A stretch of DNA of 54,201 bases from Bacteroidales bacterium UBA3743 (GTDB taxonomy: Bacteria; Bacteroidota; Bacteroidia; Bacteroidales; Paludibacteraceae), in assembly GCA_002371265.1 (NCBI GenBank), contig DFGT01000034.1, positions 1 through 54,201 on the forward strand. The letters are read 5' to 3'. The position numbers and the translations under genes are program-made. Of this stretch, positions 45,475-54,201 are shown one piece after another; the first letter of the stretch is position 1, and each line of letters begins with the position of its first letter. Below the pieces are notes generated by a model that was not told the DNA's origin, searched no databases, and worked only from the letters and a program-made list of their open reading frames with translations.

Positions 45475-45824
45475 GCGATTTGACGAATTAATTCGTAATT
45501 CGTAAACCATAATTATAGATTAAGCATGCAAAAGAAATGGGGAACATATTCTTAGAAGCAGTTTTTTTAGCTGAAACCCAATAAAGAATTTGGTTATAGT
45601 TATTGAGGATTGTCACTGCCATACAATCCTATGCGAGGCCAAAGTGCGAGCGGAAAAAATAGCGTTCATTCTACTCCTATTGTTATTGTTTGCACTCACA
45701 TTCGGTTCGCACTTGGGGAGGAGTTCGGGTATTTCGCCCGCAGCAATTTCAAACCTCTTTTCAATTAAACTTGAACAGCCCATTAAAAAAATAGTGTCCA
45801 AACTCAAAAAAAATCTGAAAATCC

Positions 45825-45855
45825 CTTGTAGAATAAAAAAAAGTCACTACTTTTG
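45825..45855 (+). promoter_or_regulatory. Promoter of tRNA-His
   Basis: CTTG (45825-45828), 19 bp, then TACTTTTG (45848-45855), a full -7 match. The mature tRNA begins about 18 bp downstream. Confidence 0.65.
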
Positions 45856-45873
45856 CATCGCAATTCAGAAATG

Positions 45874-45947
45874 GTGGGTGTAGCTCAGTTGGTTAGAGTA
45901 TCAGATTGTGGTCCTGAGGGTCGAGGGTTCGATCCCCTTCACCCACC
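45874..45947 (+). tRNA. tRNA-His (anticodon GTG)
   Basis: A complete cloverleaf. The acceptor stem is GTGGGTG/CACCCAC, with a G at -1 facing C73 as expected of tRNA-His. The D arm is GCTC/GAGT, the anticodon loop is TTGTGGT with GTG at 34-36, and the T arm GAGGG/CCCTT encloses TTCGATC. The base pair 31-39 is A-C, a mismatch at the top of the anticodon stem. A full CCA is not encoded at the 3' end. Confidence 0.97.
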
Positions 45948-45954
45948 CAGAAAG

Positions 45955-45988
45955 AGAGATTGTTCGAAAGAGCAATCTCTTTTTTTTA
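45955..45988 (+). terminator. Terminator of tRNA-His
   Basis: AGAGATTG (45955-45962) with CAATCTCT (45973-45980), then a run of T. Confidence 0.85.
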
Positions 45989-46148
45989 TAAAAATCATAC
46001 TGAATATCACGTAGTGATAGCATATAGGCTGGATTCACCATATCGAAAATGTCAAATTTTCCGCACGGGTGGCGATATATTTTTAGTTTTATTAAGATTT
46101 GTTGAAATAAAAAGTTCAAAAGGATATAGTTTTTATTAAAACACGAAT

Positions 46149-46156
46149 TATATTTG
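46149..46156 (+). promoter_or_regulatory. -7 element of the small lipoprotein gene
   Basis: TATATTTG, a full match to TAnnTTTG, 86 bp ahead of the ATG at 46243. The -33 region is not clear. Confidence 0.4.
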
Positions 46157-46242
46157 CAGACATAAAAGGATTTTGGTGAACCCAGAGTCGACATTGGCAA
46201 TATTGCCAAACAACATTTGTCGAACGCGAAAAACTTACGGAC

Positions 46243-46665
46243 ATGAAAACATTAATAAAAGCAACTATCATTGCGCTATTGGCAATAATCTCGACATCAT
46301 GTGATTTCGAGAGCACATATGACGAAGACGATGCATACTATCTATTCAACGGAAAGACATGGTCGAGAATAGAAGAGAGTCCACACTCCTACTATTACTT
46401 TGTATGCTACGAATTCCACAATGACGGGTCGTACACATATTGGTTTTACGAAGATGATGTCAGAGCACCGGCCCCCGCATTCAGCATAGAGTCTGGACGT
46501 TGGGAGGTCATCTCACACGGACACAAAGATGACATCAAGCTATATGGCAGAGGAAGAGAAGACATCTACGACGTCGATGATTTCCTTGATGGGCTAAGCG
46601 ACCACAATTCATATAGCGTGATCGAAGACTACAAGCGTACGATAGACGAATTATACAATTACTAA
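46243..46665 (+). CDS. Small lipoprotein of unknown family
   Basis: A 140-residue lipoprotein: lipobox ISTSC (Cys20), then DFESTYDEDDAYYLFNGKTWSRIEE and several aromatic-rich strands (YYYFVCYEFHNDGSYTYWFYEDD, GRWEVIS). The layout resembles small Bacteroidetes lipoproteins with a lipocalin-like or beta-sandwich region, but I cannot name the family. It is acidic and Tyr-rich. It is a single gene with its own terminator at 46691-46721. Confidence 0.7.
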   Translation: MKTLIKATIIALLAIISTSCDFESTYDEDDAYYLFNGKTWSRIEESPHSYYYFVCYEFHNDGSYTYWFYEDDVRAPAPAFSIESGRWEVISHGHKDDIKLYGRGREDIYDVDDFLDGLSDHNSYSVIEDYKRTIDELYNY

Positions 46666-46690
46666 AAAACAAACAACAAATAAAATCATA

Positions 46691-46721
46691 AAAGAAGACG
46701 GAATGTAGCTCCGTCTTCTTT
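46691..46721 (+). terminator. Terminator of the small lipoprotein gene
   Basis: AAAGAAGACGGA with TCCGTCTTCTTT, a 12-bp stem with a 7-nt loop. The following T-tract is short. Confidence 0.7.
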
Positions 46722-46791
46722 GTTATAATCAACCAAACATCATCGCAAACCACTCTTTTATTAACATAAAAGGAGTTTGTTTTCCTAAAAT

Positions 46792-46822
46792 TTTGCCAAC
46801 TCCGATTAAATTTTTACTTTTG
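46792..46822 (+). promoter_or_regulatory. Promoter of the giant T9SS-secreted protein
   Basis: TTTG (46792-46795), 19 bp, TACTTTTG (46815-46822): both elements match the Bacteroidetes consensus. Transcription should start near 46828, ahead of both possible ATGs. Confidence 0.75.
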
Positions 46823-46872
46823 GCAAATTTTAGGACATACATCACAAATTTATGATAGGGAAATACAACAAT

Positions 46873-49800
46873 ATGAAAAAATTATTTATATCGCTTTTAG
46901 CAATTATCACTTCTGTGGGAAATGTGTTCTCTCAGAGTATGACAATCTCTGGAGGTAATGACCACGGTATTGTCATTTGTGCCCAAGGATATTTATATGC
47001 TTGGGGAACAAATCAATCAAACATAGGAAGTGGACTACTTGGTCTTGACCCCAATGACCCTGATTATCCAGGAGACCAAAAGTTCTATACGTCTCCTCAA
47101 CGCGTCAAAATGGATAATGGATTAACATTTTCACAAGTAACAGCAGGATCAGGTGCTTTTAACTTAGCATTGTCTTGTAAAGGCATTGTTTATGCATGGG
47201 GAGAAAATACACAAAATCAATGTGGACAAGGAAGCGGAGCGGCAACAGTAATTACCGAACCGAAGCCTGTATTATGCGGAAACGATGTGCCAGGATATAA
47301 TCTAGATGGAAGTCCTGGAGGACCATATTTAGGCAATGTAAAATTTGTCGCAGCTTCAACATCCGCAGGATTTGCCATTCTAAATGATGGCAGAGTTGTT
47401 GGTTGGGGCGGAAAAAATGCAGCTTCTTGGTGTAGTGAAGGTCAAGTTGATGTACCTATATTAATTAAATTCAAAGACGGCTCAGACGTGACAAATGCGA
47501 TTCACATCGGAGCTGGAGACGACAATCTGTTAATAACTGTTGATCCAGATGGAGACGGAATGGGAGACTTGTATTCCATTGGAAACTGGAACGGCCGAGG
47601 TGCAGTAGCAAGTTCAAATGCTAATTGTTATACAGCACAGCCTGTAATGATTGGTAGCGACGATGATAAAACAGCATTAACACCATTGACAAATGTAAGA
47701 ATGGCAGCAGCGGCCGATGTCGCTGGTTTTGCTGTTACAGGAGACGGATTAGTATATGGATGGGGAAACACATGGGGAGGAGTAAATGGTTTTTCAAAAC
47801 CAGGAACGACAACACAATATGCCCATCAAGTAGTATCAGGAGCGTACCAAGACATATCAGGAGAACAATTTCTAACTGATGTCAAAGAGGTTGCTGGAGG
47901 ACAGGGTTATGCCATGGCAGTAACAAAAGAAGGATATTTAGTTTATTGGGGAAATAGTGGTGGTCCTGGAGGAGTTATGCCCAATCCAAATTATAAAGGG
48001 ACAGACACCAACAAGGAAGGTCCTCAATTCACATACTATTCAAGCGGTAAAATTGTTAACGATGCTGTAAAAATAGCACGAGGAGACTTGTTCGGATTTA
48101 TGGTCAATGACAAAGATGAATACTTTGCATTTGGAAGTAACGAAAACGGAGAATGTGGATTAGGTTCTACAAAAAAAATCATAAATGAAGTAACTCCAAT
48201 GAAAATACCATGTACAACTCAAGATGCTTGTCCAGAGGGTTTCATGGTAGATACAATATGGAAATGTCCAGGAACAAAAGCAACTTTATTCTCCGGATTT
48301 ACTACTCCTAAATCAAAAGAGCTAAGCTATCACTTCACATGGTCATTTAATGGTAAGGTATTGAATTCATCTACACCTATGTCATCAACACAAGAAATGG
48401 CCGCAGATGAGTTTAACCAAACAGAAATCTCTGTCCAAGATACAGGTAGATATGAAGTGACTATTGAGTATATTGGCACAAATGTTCCATGTAACACTTG
48501 TGTGCCTGTAACAGTCAATACATATCTAGGAGACAAATCTATGACAATAGATACTCTAATCACAACTTCTTGCGTAAAAAAAGACGCTGAAAATCCAACA
48601 GCAACAAATGAAATATGTTTTAAATTCAAATCAAAATATTCAATTCCAAGCGAATTTGCAGTATATTCAAAAAGCACTGGTGGTGTAGCATTAGACACCA
48701 TTTCACTGACAAAAGCATCTCCTATAGGTGAATTTTGTGTGACTGGAGACAAGGTGACATTCAATGACAATGCACCTATTGACACAACATATTCTATTTG
48801 GTTGGAAGATATCACCAAAGAAAAAGGTTCTATGCTAGAATCTGCAAAACCAGGTACAGAAACTTATTATCAAGATTACTATCTACATCTTGCCGCATAT
48901 GAAGATGTTTTGCTAGAATCTTTGGAAATGAGTTTTTCATCATATGGTTCTGTATCAGCAACGGCAACTCCAATAATTTACGGTTCTGCAATTTCTGAGA
49001 GCAACGGAACTTTGATCCCTGATCTAAACAAAGTCATCAAAAAAGGTAAAACACAAGATTTGAAATTACCAGCAGACGGAGGTACTGCTACAGTAAATAT
49101 TGACATAGAGCTTCCTGGAAGCACAAGAGGAACCAACTACTTCTTATTTATTCAAACAACCGTAACAGGAGGTGCTCCATATGTATATGACTGGGGTGGA
49201 GGATATCCATACAAAGATAACATAAGTGGCAACGTATTAGTTTCTTCTTTAGGAACAGAAGGAATTAATGATGCGAGCGACAAATTTGGTCCATACGGAA
49301 ACATTATATTCAGCAAATTGTCTTCATACGACTGTGGTAGAATGGAGATAACGTCTAAACTATATTGTCCTCCTTGCGACGATCCAAAGAAACTTGAAAT
49401 CATAGCAAGCGAGACTATCAAAGACGACGTTGATGCAAAATACAAGAAAGTGGTTGAGCTTTGCAAGGAAAGCGATGATTTGGTTTTGGATATTGAGCCA
49501 TTGGAAGGCAAAAATGATCCAACAGCAAAATTTGACATTTTCTGGTATGACGAGAATCCTTTAGGATCACCTACCGCAAAGGCGATAAAAGAAGATGAAA
49601 CAGGAAATGCCACAACTCTTGAATGGAAGACAGACTGGGCTACTGTGGCAGGGGCTGCAGACATAGAAAAAGCTGTTGAAAAGGTTTACTATGTGATGGT
49701 TTACGACCACAAGAATCCTGAGAGTTGTGAACATTACGATTCAATCAAGGTGATTGCCCATCCTGCTCCTGTCGACTCTCTCGACTGGATAGAGTTCTGT

Positions 49801-52800
49801 GAGGGATCGTTGGCAACAGAGCCTACTTTCGAAATCGCAGACATGACAATCAACTGGGTTGATGAGCCTACAAATGTTGTCGATCTGACTGGTCCTGCTA
49901 CAGGAACCGGCACAAAAGAGTACACATATAAATATACCGTGGTTGACAACAAGACTGGTTGTGAAAGCGTAGAGCACACTTTGACTATATCTGTCAACAA
50001 GACTGGCAAGCCAGACGTAAAGGAACAAATTTCCCTATTAAAAGATCCGTCTGTCAAATACAACCTGTCTGCAGCAGAAACCAACGTGGATACAGACTGC
50101 GAAATTCACTGGTATGAGTCGGAGACAGCAACGTCGGAAATGACAAACAAAAGCATTCCATTGGACAATGCTGACACTATAATTGTTTGGGCAGAGCAAT
50201 ACAATACCGTAACAAAATGTACAAGTGAGCGAGTAAAAGTAGAGATTATAATCAACGATGCTCCTGTGCCAGAGGTTACTAATGAATCATTGTGTCTTGA
50301 CAATGAAATTCCAAGTTTGGCTGAATATGTCAAAGCAAAGGAGCACCACGAGCTTTTGTGGTATGACGATCCCGCGGCAGCAAAGGGAACTGGCAGCGAG
50401 ACAGCGCCATCGTTCAAGGCTACTGCAGCCGGAACATACAAATTCTATGTCAGCCAGAAGGACTCTGTCACGAACGCAGAAAGTGAGAAAGCGACATTGA
50501 CAATCACTGTCCATGAAGTTGCGACACTTGATTTGTCTGCCAACAAAACAGAGTATTGTATCAATGAGACAGCTGAGGAACTGACATTCACAGCCAATAG
50601 CGACGGTGATTTCACTACAGCTAATTGGTCGAAAAAATCTGATATGTCTGATGCGACAGCCACATTGACTCCAAAAACAGACGAGAAAGGTGATGTGACA
50701 TACTATGCGCAAGCAGAGTATACGAACAAAGATGCTCAAAAGAAATATGCGAGCACCGTCTGCTACGGAAAAATACAGGATATCACTATCACAACAAATA
50801 AGACAGAGGCTCCTACATCAAATACGAACTTTACAGTTCAGTATTTGAAGGTGGAAGGAGAAGCGACAGGCTCATTCAAAACTCTTCTTGACCAAGACGG
50901 CACTGCAGTCAAAGTAGATGCAGGCCATTCATTAAAATGGTACGACTCAGATAAAAATCCATTAGCTTCTGAGCCAGCACCTGAATATATCGCAAACGAG
51001 ACAGGAGAAAGAAAAGTGAAATATTATGTTTCACAAGTCAACCAATCAACTGGTTGTGAAAGTGAGCTAAAAGAAGTCACAGTAATTATTTCTTCATTCC
51101 CAGCACCAGAGGTGAAGGCGATCACATTGTGTCAGGAATCAGAGAAATTAAAAACTTCATTCCCATTGACTGCAAAAAAAAGCACAAAGGGTGGTTTCTC
51201 TGAGTCTGATTATGAACTTATTTGGTATAAGGAAGATCCTAAATCAAATCCTTCGGCAGAAGAATTCATAACTATCGACTTGCATCTGGAAGATCTCTCT
51301 TACGATGCAACCACTGAAACAGAGAAAGATTTCAAATATTGGGTTGTCCAGAGATATCTAGGTCAAGGAGGAGGACAGAGTCCTGCAGCAGAATTGCTAG
51401 TCACTATATATTCAAAGCCAATTTTGAAAACTAAGACTCCAGATCCAATCTGTTTGGGAGGAGAGGTCGATTTGAAAGATTTGTATTCAATTTCAAACAG
51501 AATCACTAACCAGCAGTACGAACTTGAGTATTTGAGTTCAAACGGAACTAATCCGAAAGGTTCAATTGCAACTGTGCACGGCGAATACCAGTGTAGAGCA
51601 TGGTTTGAATTATCAAGCGGAGAGATTTGTCGCTCAAAATTCGAAGATGTGTTTGTGACAGTCAATGAATTGGAGGTTGCGATTGAAGGAGACAACACAA
51701 CATGTCCTGGAATCGGAGTTGAGTTGAAAGCTGTTTTGAAAACGAACAACATGGATGCGAACGACGTGCCAAGCTACTCATGGAACGTATCGCCAACAGG
51801 AGTCTCAGGACAGATGGAGACATTAAACACTTCATCGGAAGGATTGAACAAGAAGGGAGACAAGCTTACAGTCGACCTCGAAGTCTCTATGGGTGCATGT
51901 AAAGGCAAGAAGCCAGTCAATGCCCATATTGTAACAGTCGAAGATCCTGGTGTTGAGGGAACAATCAAGTTCGACGAGCAATACAACGCCAACAGTGGAA
52001 AAGGAACATTCACTTTGTCAAAGGATGGCACTGTTGTATTCGACGGATGCAACAGCAAGGTTGACGTTCTGTTTAATGTCAAGCAGACAGAAGATAAGTT
52101 TACTTACGAAAACTTGGAGACAGGAGAAAAGAAGACAGGAACATTCAGCAATGGAGAAGGTAAATTTGACATCAAAGCCGGATTGTACGAAGTGACATAC
52201 ACCAACACCTGTGCCACATCATTCAAATTTGATGTGAAAGACAAGTCGTTGGATATAACAGGAAGTCCGTCGAATTGGTCTGTTTGTGAAGGCACTCCGC
52301 TTACAATCAAGATTGTGAATTTCAAAGACAACACACCATTTGCATACGATTCTAAAAAGCATAAGATTGAATGGCAGAAAGATGGAAACCCACTTCCTGG
52401 CTACGACACAGAGGTGCTATACATTCCGTCGACAACACCTGCCGACAACGGAGTTTACAGCTACACTGTGACATCATCAGGATGTGTTTACCACGATAAG
52501 ATTGCAATGGGAGGAAGCTTCAAATCAAAGCCAAAGGTGAAAATTAACGAATCACTTCTTGCAAAAGATGGCATATATGAGGCAGTACGTACCACTGCAA
52601 AAGATATCACCATTCCAATTGTCCAGTCGACAGGAATAGACATGGCCGCATTAAGCGATAAGATTATTTGGAATGAAGAAGGAAATGAAATAAACAAAGG
52701 AGAAAAACTAAGTTTATCAAGTGTTGATGCAGACCATGAGTACAACATTGTAATCGCAAACGGAGAAAAAGGTTATGACCCAGAATTTTGTGGTACTTCG

Positions 52801-54144
52801 CTGGACATCACACTAAAAGTTGACGCACTTCTGTCTATCGAGGCAATACTTGTCGATGCCAACGGAAAACAAACAAAAGACATGTGTTTAAACGAAGAAG
52901 GAGTCGGATTTAAAATTGACACAACAGGAACAGGAACAATTCTTCACCCAGACAAATTTACATTTAAGATTGTCGAGACAATAGATGGCGTCAAGAAGGA
53001 TATCGGATTGGCGAAGAAGGATGATTATCTGTTTGCAGAGATTTCTCCTAACAAGTCGGCTAAATACGACATTGTATACAAATATGAAGTCGGCAATCAA
53101 GATTCATCTAAGGTATCAGAAATTACCGTTCATCCGGCGTACGAAGTTGATTGGGATCGTAATGTACGCTTATGTGAGGGAGAGACAGGGTTCATCCAAA
53201 TCACAAAAGCAGAGCCTGCTTCTGAAATCCAACTCACTTGGGAGTCTGACGAATGTTTGATCAATGGTTCCCAAAATGGAGCAAATGTAAGGGCAGTTTT
53301 CTCAGAATCTGGTTTGGTCGCAAAAAAAGCGATGACACTAATAGCATCAAACGGAGGAATTTGTGCTGACAAAAAGTATTATCCAGAATTTACGATCGAC
53401 AAGGCAATTGAAGGAGAGATCATAGCCCCTGAATTTGTCTGTGAAGGACATACAGCGACATTGGATGCGTCACCATTCAAAGCTACAGAGTACGTATGGA
53501 GTTCACTGGATCAATTAGGTGAAGGTGTCACAATGTATGGACCTTCTATCAATGTGGTTTCCAAGCCAGGCTATGCGACATACACAGTCGAGATGAAACG
53601 AGGTGCCTGCACACAAACAGCTGATGCCACTATAGAAGTGAGATATGCGCCAAGATTCGACAGAATCGACTCTTTATCGTTCCGCTCTGTGGAAATTGTA
53701 TTACAGTCGAATACCGGAACAGCTCCGTTCCAATATATTGTCGATGACAACTATGATGAAAACATCAACGAACCGATTAAAGATAGTTTGGAATACGGAA
53801 ACCATAGCATCAAGATCATCGATGCAGCAGGATGTCAGATTGACTCTTCATTCGTGACTCATGCTCCAGGTCTGGAATTCCCTATCCATATTTCTCCTAA
53901 CGGCGACGGAATAAATGATGCATTCAGCATTCCAGTTCTTAGAGACGCATATCCAGACGCCAACATCAGAATTTTTGACCGTTGGGGTAAGAAACTTGCC
54001 GACTACAAGGCAGGCAATGCAGAATTGGATTGGGATGGAACATACAACGGTGTCCAAATGCCATCTACCGACTACTGGTATGAAATTGAGATCAAAGAGA
54101 TAAAAAAGACCTACACTGGTCACTTCACTTTGATTCGTCAATAA
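46873..54144 (+). CDS. Giant secreted protein: RCC1-like propeller, Ig/PKD-like repeats, T9SS type B sorting domain
   Basis: Start set at the ATG at 46873, which opens the signal peptide MKKLFISLLAIITSVGNVFS; an ATG seven codons upstream is in frame. The 2423-residue protein begins with seven RCC1-like repeats (about 25-435): GYLYAWG, GIVYAWG with QCGQG, GRVVGWG, GDLYSIG, GLVYGWG, GYLVYWG and DEYFAFG with ECGLG. Seven repeats would close a seven-bladed propeller. A long middle part follows, made of Ig/PKD-like units (repeated CEGS/CLGG/CxNE starts, YxVxQ strands). The C-terminal 90 residues (ISPNGDGINDAF, IRIFDRWGKKL, WDGTYNGVQMPSTDYWY) are the gliding-motility-type sorting signal for type IX secretion, so it is exported and possibly surface-anchored. 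The frame is intact. The ligand is unknown. Confidence 0.92.
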   Translation: MKKLFISLLAIITSVGNVFSQSMTISGGNDHGIVICAQGYLYAWGTNQSNIGSGLLGLDPNDPDYPGDQKFYTSPQRVKMDNGLTFSQVTAGSGAFNLALSCKGIVYAWGENTQNQCGQGSGAATVITEPKPVLCGNDVPGYNLDGSPGGPYLGNVKFVAASTSAGFAILNDGRVVGWGGKNAASWCSEGQVDVPILIKFKDGSDVTNAIHIGAGDDNLLITVDPDGDGMGDLYSIGNWNGRGAVASSNANCYTAQPVMIGSDDDKTALTPLTNVRMAAAADVAGFAVTGDGLVYGWGNTWGGVNGFSKPGTTTQYAHQVVSGAYQDISGEQFLTDVKEVAGGQGYAMAVTKEGYLVYWGNSGGPGGVMPNPNYKGTDTNKEGPQFTYYSSGKIVNDAVKIARGDLFGFMVNDKDEYFAFGSNENGECGLGSTKKIINEVTPMKIPCTTQDACPEGFMVDTIWKCPGTKATLFSGFTTPKSKELSYHFTWSFNGKVLNSSTPMSSTQEMAADEFNQTEISVQDTGRYEVTIEYIGTNVPCNTCVPVTVNTYLGDKSMTIDTLITTSCVKKDAENPTATNEICFKFKSKYSIPSEFAVYSKSTGGVALDTISLTKASPIGEFCVTGDKVTFNDNAPIDTTYSIWLEDITKEKGSMLESAKPGTETYYQDYYLHLAAYEDVLLESLEMSFSSYGSVSATATPIIYGSAISESNGTLIPDLNKVIKKGKTQDLKLPADGGTATVNIDIELPGSTRGTNYFLFIQTTVTGGAPYVYDWGGGYPYKDNISGNVLVSSLGTEGINDASDKFGPYGNIIFSKLSSYDCGRMEITSKLYCPPCDDPKKLEIIASETIKDDVDAKYKKVVELCKESDDLVLDIEPLEGKNDPTAKFDIFWYDENPLGSPTAKAIKEDETGNATTLEWKTDWATVAGAADIEKAVEKVYYVMVYDHKNPESCEHYDSIKVIAHPAPVDSLDWIEFCEGSLATEPTFEIADMTINWVDEPTNVVDLTGPATGTGTKEYTYKYTVVDNKTGCESVEHTLTISVNKTGKPDVKEQISLLKDPSVKYNLSAAETNVDTDCEIHWYESETATSEMTNKSIPLDNADTIIVWAEQYNTVTKCTSERVKVEIIINDAPVPEVTNESLCLDNEIPSLAEYVKAKEHHELLWYDDPAAAKGTGSETAPSFKATAAGTYKFYVSQKDSVTNAESEKATLTITVHEVATLDLSANKTEYCINETAEELTFTANSDGDFTTANWSKKSDMSDATATLTPKTDEKGDVTYYAQAEYTNKDAQKKYASTVCYGKIQDITITTNKTEAPTSNTNFTVQYLKVEGEATGSFKTLLDQDGTAVKVDAGHSLKWYDSDKNPLASEPAPEYIANETGERKVKYYVSQVNQSTGCESELKEVTVIISSFPAPEVKAITLCQESEKLKTSFPLTAKKSTKGGFSESDYELIWYKEDPKSNPSAEEFITIDLHLEDLSYDATTETEKDFKYWVVQRYLGQGGGQSPAAELLVTIYSKPILKTKTPDPICLGGEVDLKDLYSISNRITNQQYELEYLSSNGTNPKGSIATVHGEYQCRAWFELSSGEICRSKFEDVFVTVNELEVAIEGDNTTCPGIGVELKAVLKTNNMDANDVPSYSWNVSPTGVSGQMETLNTSSEGLNKKGDKLTVDLEVSMGACKGKKPVNAHIVTVEDPGVEGTIKFDEQYNANSGKGTFTLSKDGTVVFDGCNSKVDVLFNVKQTEDKFTYENLETGEKKTGTFSNGEGKFDIKAGLYEVTYTNTCATSFKFDVKDKSLDITGSPSNWSVCEGTPLTIKIVNFKDNTPFAYDSKKHKIEWQKDGNPLPGYDTEVLYIPSTTPADNGVYSYTVTSSGCVYHDKIAMGGSFKSKPKVKINESLLAKDGIYEAVRTTAKDITIPIVQSTGIDMAALSDKIIWNEEGNEINKGEKLSLSSVDADHEYNIVIANGEKGYDPEFCGTSLDITLKVDALLSIEAILVDANGKQTKDMCLNEEGVGFKIDTTGTGTILHPDKFTFKIVETIDGVKKDIGLAKKDDYLFAEISPNKSAKYDIVYKYEVGNQDSSKVSEITVHPAYEVDWDRNVRLCEGETGFIQITKAEPASEIQLTWESDECLINGSQNGANVRAVFSESGLVAKKAMTLIASNGGICADKKYYPEFTIDKAIEGEIIAPEFVCEGHTATLDASPFKATEYVWSSLDQLGEGVTMYGPSINVVSKPGYATYTVEMKRGACTQTADATIEVRYAPRFDRIDSLSFRSVEIVLQSNTGTAPFQYIVDDNYDENINEPIKDSLEYGNHSIKIIDAAGCQIDSSFVTHAPGLEFPIHISPNGDGINDAFSIPVLRDAYPDANIRIFDRWGKKLADYKAGNAELDWDGTYNGVQMPSTDYWYEIEIKEIKKTYTGHFTLIRQ

Positions 54145-54148
54145 TAAT

Positions 54149-54177
54149 AAAAAGGAGACGGCAACGTCTCCTTTTTT
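54149..54177 (+). terminator. Terminator of the giant gene
   Basis: AAAAAGGAGACG (54149-54160) with CGTCTCCTTTTT (54165-54176) around a GCAA loop. Confidence 0.85.
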
Positions 54178-54201
54178 AATGCTAAATGCTAAATGCTAAA
54201 T
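54178..54201. repeat. AATGCTAA tandem repeat at the window edge
   Basis: Three copies of AATGCTAA run to the end of the window. A related pair (AATGCTGAATGCTAA) follows gyrB at 44543. The array may continue beyond the window. Confidence 0.5.

Larger units (their letters stand above)
45389..45872. other. Intergenic region before tRNA-His
   Basis: About 480 bp. It holds the DUF5606 promoter at 45445-45474, AT-rich strings near 45480-45500, a degenerate hairpin group starting with AGGATTGT/ACAATCCT (45606-45630) and AAGTGCGA/TCGCACTT, related to the dispersed element, and the tRNA promoter at 45825-45855. A frame open over 45590-45883 is not considered real. Confidence 0.5.

Noticed and set aside
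45590..45883. Possible 97-residue hydrophobic protein before the tRNA
   Set aside because: The frame runs into the tRNA-His gene and its promoter and spans degenerate hairpin repeats. No start signal or family pattern supports it.
45901..46209. Antisense frame covering tRNA-His
   Set aside because: It is the common false protein produced by reading a tRNA gene backwards.

Overview
The window looks like a chromosomal segment of an uncultured or little-studied member of the Bacteroidales. The evidence is Bacteroidetes-type promoters (about TTTG, 18-21 bp, TAnnTTTG), a type IX secretion C-terminal sorting domain, families largely confined to the phylum (DUF4835, DUF4491, DUF5606, a circularly permuted imelysin), and the order bamD - rpoZ - coaBC - DUF4835 - recN. 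Genes are ordinary coding DNA. The spaces between them are unusually rich in small hairpins and repeats.

Layout. 1-618: non-coding repeats. 619-2166: nnr (NAD(P)HX repair). 2718-8872: a five-gene set of two outer-membrane barrels, an imelysin lipoprotein, a di-haem oxidoreductase lipoprotein and a mono-haem lipoprotein, probably an iron-linked redox/uptake operon. 8956-9345: small membrane protein. 9906-14848: TetR regulator, RND/MMPL exporter, LolA-like periplasmic protein and outer-membrane barrel, which together resemble an envelope lipid or hydrophobic-compound export route with its own operator. 14935-16379: methyltransferase and ZIP metal transporter. 16857-21524: type III restriction-modification (mod, res) behind a long structured leader. 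21728-28445 (minus): giant DUF2339 membrane protein, a lipoprotein, and lemA with two TPM-domain genes. 28850-33913 (minus): recN, DUF4835, coaBC, rpoZ, bamD. 34010-34891: voltage-gated-type K+ channel with a zinc ribbon. 35073-36530 (minus): an unrecognised secreted protein with internal duplications. 36602-37453 (minus): nadC. 37575-37840: tandem hairpin repeats. 37997-42481: small secreted protein, M16 peptidase, a nuclease-like protein, DUF4491. 42585-44540: gyrB, followed by an array of about 20-bp repeats. 44981-45388 (minus): DUF5606. 45874-45947: tRNA-His. 46243-46665: small lipoprotein. 46873-54144: a 2423-residue secreted protein with a seven-repeat RCC1-like propeller and a T9SS type B tail.

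The observations most worth following are (1) the leader of the type III R-M operon, where a terminator, a complementary upstream loop and three copies of the same arm (two direct, one inverted) allow mutually exclusive folds ending at the mod start codon; (2) a dispersed two-hairpin element found five times with compensatory changes, tandem G-A pairs and GNRA-type loops; (3) the array after gyrB whose unit contains TATGCACA, one base from a DnaA box; (4) the haem/imelysin/porin operon with a near-perfect 23-bp palindrome upstream; and (5) the duplicated secreted protein at 35073-36530. All functional statements come from reading motifs and families; no database search was run.
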